64,000 nucleotides of DNA from Fragum whitleyi (taxonomy: Eukaryota > Mollusca > Bivalvia > Cardiida > Cardiidae). A model generated the notes under the pieces. That model had not been told where the DNA came from, made no database searches, and saw only the letters and a list, made by a program, of their open reading frames with translations. This document shows, in pieces, positions 61,019 to 64,000 of the stretch; position 1 is the first letter of the stretch, and every line of letters begins with the position of its first letter. Position numbers and translations under genes: made by a program. The stretch lies in contig OX411558.1 in NCBI GenBank assembly GCA_948146395.1, positions 40,443,617 to 40,507,616 of the forward strand, given 5' to 3'.

Positions 61019-61064
61019 GTCGCAAGTGTCCGTACAGTGTACACTGTACAGGCGCTTGTGACAT
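61019..61064. repeat. Near-perfect palindrome in array unit 6
   Basis: The sequence around GTGTACAC at 61038-61045 is self-complementary over about 44 bp. The mismatches are all G/A or T/C pairs, which would form G-U wobbles in RNA. The same palindrome, less perfect, follows the exon-end donor by about 35 bp in the other units (for example 59579-59625 and 59940-59985). Confidence 0.7.
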
Positions 61065-61404
61065 TTGAACATTGCGACGCCGAAATCATTATTTAGGTCT
61101 AAAAAGCGTTTGATCTAATATAGCTCGAACTGCAACTGGGAAAATGACGGCGATGATTACTAAGCATAACACCACCGTTAGTAAACCGAAGTTCAAGTGC
61201 TTAAAGGTCGCAAGTGTCTGAATGCAGTACAGGTACATGCTACCTTTGTGTACCGAGACGCCAAAACGTGTCACTTTGTTTAGTTTACTATTCAAAGACG
61301 TGGAGATTGTTTTATTTTTATAGTATGAAACGAAAACTGACTAATTACATCTATGAATTTACGGAAAGTTAAGGTATTGAATTTCATTACTTCACGCAAA
61401 AAAT

Positions 61405-61690
61405 AGAAATACCAGGAATCCCTGTTTAGGTGCTCGAACGGCGCGATAAGATGTAAATAGTGGTCGGACGGAGGTTAACGCCGTTTTTTTAACATTTTTC
61501 GGTCACACTACGAAGACTGGAGCAAGTTACCATGGATTCCTGGAACTTCTCGCGTCAGCACTACAACGTTATCCTCACCGAGCTTATCCCATATATTTTT
61601 TTCGATTGATTACAGATTTATTGGAGACAAATGTCGGAAGCGGCCGCCAGAAATCGAACGTGGGATTGGAGGTCCGACGTGCTACCAACT
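61405..61690 (-). mobile_element. SINE-1 copies in gene 2 intron, one unusually CpG-rich
   Basis: A scrap on the plus strand (AGAAATACCAGGAATCC) at 61408-61450. Then a minus-strand copy with a recognisable head (GAAATCGAACGTGGGATTGG, GCTACCAACTTCGTCGATGG). Confidence 0.7.
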
Positions 61691-61700
61691 TCGTCGATGG

Positions 61701-61770
61701 ATCTGCTCGAAACAGTTGTAACTGCCTATAGATTTTAGGCTGTTATATATTTCTTTCAGGATAGCACGAC
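61701..61770. mobile_element. Decayed family C hairpin overlapping gene 2 acceptor
   Basis: The left arm (CTCGAAACAGTTGTAACTGCC) is intact. The right arm is decayed to GGCTGTTATATATTTCTTTCAG followed by GATAGCACGA, which aligns with the expected GGCAGTTACAACTGTTTCG-GCACG. The right arm holds the polypyrimidine tract and AG used by exon 61760-61967. Confidence 0.55.
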
Positions 61771-61967
61771 AAGAAAAGAGACGAAGTTCGAAAAATGGGC
61801 GAAGAACTGGCAGAAACACGCGCTCCGATTTATCTTCATCTTCTCCTTTATTATGATGTTTGTGTGCTGTTGTTGCGCTGGGTGTAAGAAATTCTTCTCC
61901 AAGCTATGTTCAGTCGTGTGTCTACACTGTAAGGATTGGAGAGATGTTTGTCTTAATAGAGATCCTA
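61760..61967 (+). CDS. Gene 2, transmembrane plus CxxC exon (unit 1)
   Basis: The acceptor is TATATTTCTTTCAG and the donor CCTA|GTAAGTTT, both strong. It is 208 bp, entering in phase 0 (matching exon 59137-59549) and leaving in phase 1. It encodes 69 residues: a basic lead (FEKWAKNWQKH), one hydrophobic helix at residues 21-36 (ALRFIFIFSFIMMFVC), a CCCC juxtamembrane patch that could be lipidated, and a CxxC-x11-CxxC-x6-C module (CAGC, CLHC, then KDWRDVC). Paired CxxC motifs are typical of zinc-ribbon or treble-clef sites, but no family is recognised. If the donor is not used, the frame stops at TAA 61997-61999. The Cys part is copied three more times downstream. Confidence 0.75.
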
Positions 61968-62623
61968 GTAAGTTTCATCCCTTGTCATGCAGAGTTTAAA
62001 TTTTATTTCAACAGTTCCATGCCCGACTTGTCCGAAATGGGCTTTTCCACTTGTGGGCAAGTACATTTTTCTATGCTACTTCTACGAGGACATGTCAATA
62101 CCAGAGCAAATCTTGAACAAGAGCTAAAAAGATGTAGGAGAAAAGTTATCCTAATTATTGTATCAAAGGGAAGAAAAGATTGTCTTTGATTAAGAAAATG
62201 TTGGGTTACAGCATTTTCTTCATTAAAAACAATATTTTCCAAATATTTATCAATTCATTGTTTTCTGTGGACTAGTTCATTTTGATCTTGGACAAGTAGA
62301 AAATCGACGTTTACTTGTCTATGGACAAGTAGAGAAAAGTCGTATTTTCACACCAGTGATTTCAACAAAATTTTCAATTTTTAGCGCATTTTAACCACAC
62401 CAGAATTTTTGTCGTTACTTTGTGTTTTACATGTACACAATGTATATTTCAGATACATGAAATAAACATGAACATACATGTAAAACTTAAAAACGATGAA
62501 AATGTCCATTAATGATTTCAACGAGTCTTAACAAAGATTCAGTATAAAGGAGACAGAGTAGGCTAAGATCAGACTGCACGTATCATGTTGCAGCTTAATC
62601 TAAGTCTACACTGTCTGCCAAAG
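61968..62623 (+). other. Intron between Cys units 1 and 2: MITE pieces
   Basis: It begins with a family A end (CCCTTGTCATGCAGAG), then holds an insert (about 62010-62370) related to 47640-47720 and 51360-51490 (ACAGCATTTTCTTCATT, TTGTC-ATGGACAAGTA). It ends with the family A hairpin (TCAGACTGCACGTAT, then TTGCAGCTTAATCT) and CTGCCAAAG, which abuts unit 2. Confidence 0.6.
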
Positions 62624-62716
62624 CTTTTTGCTGGTTGCAATTCTTCTCCAAGCTGTGTTCTGTCGTGTGTCTACACTGTAAGGATTGGAGGGACGTCTGT
62701 CTTAATAGAGACCCGA
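62624..62716 (+). CDS. Gene 2, duplicated Cys exon unit 2 (phase 1-1)
   Basis: This is a copy of the end of exon 61760-61967 with the reading frame intact (FFSKLC, CLHCKDWRDVC, LNRDP). It carries a 6-bp in-frame deletion that removes the first CxxC. The donor CCGA|GTAAGTT is kept. The only candidate acceptor is TCTACACTGTCTGCCAAAG, which comes from the adjacent MITE. With these sites the exon is 93 bp and phase 1-1, so it can be included or skipped without changing frame. Sequence identity is seen; use as an exon is inference. Confidence 0.4.
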
Positions 62717-63438
62717 GTAAGTTAAATCCTTTATCTTGCTGGGCTTATATTTTTATTTCAATATTTATTTCAATTTTTATTTCAATATTTATTTCAATTT
62801 TTAGCACATTTTAACCAAACTAGAAATTTTGTCGTTACTTTATGTTTTACATACATGTATATTTCAGACACTTGTAATATGCATGTACATGTAAAACATA
62901 AAAACGACGAAAATGTCTATTAATGATTTCAACGAGTCTTAACAATGATTCAGTAGAAAGCATAGAGTGTAGGCTTAGATCAGACTGCACGTATGTGCAG
63001 CTTGATCTTAGTCTACACTGTCTGCCAAAGTTTTTTGCCATGTGTTAGAAATTCCTCTCCAAGCAGTGTTTTGTCGTGTCTACACTGTAAGGATTGGAAG
63101 GACGTTTGTCTCACTAGAAACCCGAGTAAGTTTCAACCCTTTTCATGCTGAGTTTAAATTTTGTTCCACACAGGTTTTCATATTTTTGAAAATTCAACAA
63201 CAGGGTATTTATAACTTCTTTTTTGAAATTCATGTATGTAACGTTAAAACATTTAAAAAAGAGATAGAAAACAAACAAGACCAAAACAAAAACCATTGTT
63301 AAAAAAAGACCAAAATAAATCTATGATATCAACAAGTCTTTCATGAAAATGATGATTAAATAGACAGCAGACAGTGTGGGCTAAGATCAGACTGCACGTA
63401 TGTTCAGGTTGATCTTAGTATTTACTGTCTGCCAAAAG
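62717..63438 (+). repeat. Two ~410-bp MITE-exon tandem units
   Basis: Units 2, 3 and 4 of the Cys exon are spaced 407 and 408 bp apart. Each spacer starts near an AACCC-T-TCATGCTGA-type family A end, has a shared middle (TTTTACATGTA, GATTTCAACGAGTCTTAACAA), and ends in the family A hairpin and CTGCCAAAG. Confidence 0.75.
63031..63125 (+). pseudogene. Gene 2, Cys exon unit 3, frameshifted
   Basis: Third copy of the Cys exon, with the same flanks (CTGCCAAAG before it, CCGA|GTAAGTTT after). Between the same splice positions it is 95 bp instead of 93. The TGTAAGAAATTC region reads TGTTAGAAATTC, giving an in-frame TAG in the original frame, and two bases are lost in the GTGTGT run. The conserved CLHC and KDWRDVC codons are therefore out of frame. 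Inclusion would break the protein. Confidence 0.65.
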
Positions 63439-63539
63439 TTTGTATCGGATGCAAGAAATTCTTCTCCAAACGGCGTTCTTCCTTTTGTCTAAACTGTAAG
63501 GATTGGAGAGATGTTTGTCTTAACAGAGATCCGAGTTAG
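63439..63539 (+). CDS. Gene 2, Cys exon unit 4, candidate terminal exon
   Basis: The fourth copy keeps the full module: CIGC, KKFFSKRRSSF, CLNC, KDWRDVC, LNRDPS. It then stops, because GAGTAAGT of the other copies has become GAGTTAGT, destroying the donor and creating TAG at 63537-63539. With candidate acceptor CTGTCTGCCAAAAG it enters in phase 1, correct for joining to either unit 1 or unit 2. This makes it a natural last exon. No AATAAA was seen shortly after the stop. Transcript evidence is absent. Confidence 0.45.
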
Positions 63540-63589
63540 TTCAAATACTTCCTGCCCTGCATTCAAGATGAAACCGTTAGCGAAACGTT

Positions 63590-63700
63590 GAAGAAATGGT
63601 ACCCAGCTTTGCACGTGTAACCACTTGGAAATCGGGGTATAATTTTCAAACGTTTGCAAGCGTTTTTGCATCCTGAACGCAAGACTGGCGTACTTAGCGC
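63590..63700 (-). pseudogene. Diverged, broken relative of ORF 57314-57556
   Basis: Minus strand shares TCTTGCGTTCA-GAT, then A-rich and CGTGCAAAGCT blocks in the same order and nearly the same spacing (67 bp versus 78 bp) as 57405-57500. The corresponding frame reads SCVQDAKTLANV and then stops. Homology is judged by eye and the function is unknown. Confidence 0.4.
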
Positions 63701-63902
63701 AGATAGTTGGGCAACGATAGTCAATCTAGTGTTCGTAATTACAACATAGTCTTACATCGTAAAAAAAACCCTATCAAATGCTTATCGTTTTCAAAGCACG
63801 AAGCTATAAGTTTGGTACCGTGTATTTTTTTCTTGCCAAGTGTAACGATTAATTCGATAAAACGATTAATAGATAACTAAGACACTAATAGGTGTGACCA
63901 TT

Positions 63903-64000
63903 GGCCAGTGAAAATATTGAGGGGTCTGTGTCACACTTTTGAAAATGCCTATATATTCATAGGCACTTACAAGAGTGTTGTGCTGCGCCCCCCCCCCCCC
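63903..64000. mobile_element. Family C2 hairpin at right edge, then poly-C
   Basis: GAGGGGTCTGTG...AATGCCTATATATTCATAGGCACTT...GTGTTGTGCTGCGCCCC matches the hairpin at 32060-32133. A run of C reaches the window edge and may continue beyond it. Confidence 0.75.

Larger units (their letters stand above)
59490..61270 (+). repeat. Degenerate tandem array of gene 2 exon end (about 180-bp units)
   Basis: At least seven units share a motif like GAAAACGACGGCGCTGATTA (unit marks near 59520, 59701, 59883, 60606, 60782, 60960, 61140; spacing 176-182 bp except where interrupted). Unit 1 is the end of coding exon 59137-59549. Each unit contains the WENDGADYNTP codons or a decayed form, the donor position, and an imperfect palindrome. 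The donor is GTAAGT in units 1, 3 and 5 and altered elsewhere (GTACGT, GTAGGT, GAAAGG, GTTAGT). Unit 2 has an in-frame stop (TGA for Trp). A broken eighth unit near 60366-60540 is split by a hairpin MITE, and a (TAGAA)n-bearing insert lies at about 60070-60260. Confidence 0.75.

Noticed and set aside
61860..62189. 109-codon plus-strand frame across Cys unit 1
   Set aside because: It is the +1 shadow of the Cys exon and runs into MITE sequence; the conserved Cys codons lie in the other frame.
1..64000. CRISPR array, bacterial operon or viral genome
   Set aside because: Spliced exons, SINEs and MITEs show animal nuclear DNA; the tandem repeats are degenerate blocks without a repeat-spacer pattern.

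Overview
The window is AT-rich, intron-dominated animal DNA packed with short non-autonomous mobile elements. The mix suggests a marine or freshwater mollusc, most likely a bivalve: tRNA-headed SINEs with CAAT-type tails, dense hairpin MITEs, and blocks ending in the palindrome CACCTTGAGCACTTTGTGCTCAGGTG or in GACGGACGG runs. No protein here could be assigned to a named family by eye, so the organism call is inference from repeat style. No bacterial, plasmid, CRISPR or viral feature was seen.

Gene 1 lies on the minus strand and spans much of the window. Its best-supported part is a 2.24-kb coding exon (28474-30717) encoding about 748 residues of acidic, Ser-rich, probably disordered protein. 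Four short exons continue it (27361-27397, 10581-10645, 9188-9227, 8114-8215). All have canonical splice sites, and the reading phase carries through every junction (1, 2, 1, 2, then 2 going out). The gene therefore runs past the left edge. A possible 5' coding exon (56187-56324) has a good start and donor, but its outgoing phase (0) does not match the big exon (phase 1). At least one linking exon is missing, or it belongs to another gene.

Gene 2 lies on the plus strand at the right end and is the most unusual locus. A basic, charged exon (59137-59549) with a furin-like RSKR site joins in phase to an exon (61760-61967) encoding one transmembrane helix, a CCCC patch and a CxxC-x11-CxxC module. 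The last part of that exon recurs three more times in a tandem array with a ~410-bp period up to 63539. Copy 2 is splice-compatible, copy 3 is frameshifted, and copy 4 ends in a stop codon. In copies 2-4 the candidate acceptor is the broken end of a TTAA-type MITE. The intron between the first two exons is itself a degenerate tandem array (~180-bp period, at least seven units) of the end of the charged exon, its donor and a palindrome.

Between the two 5' regions, around 56325-56517, a ~190-bp CpG-containing interval carries a perfect CRE (TGACGTCA) and could be a divergent promoter.

The rest is introns and intergenic DNA built from nested repeats: SINE-1 (two copies with 13-bp target duplications), SINE-2, TTAA-flanked MITE families A and B (one B copy carries a ~380-bp foreign insert), several short-hairpin families, ~150-180-bp tandem-repeat blocks, and a ~4.8-kb composite bounded by ~300-bp inverted arms (38068-42845). 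Family letters (A, B, C and so on) are labels used only in this annotation.
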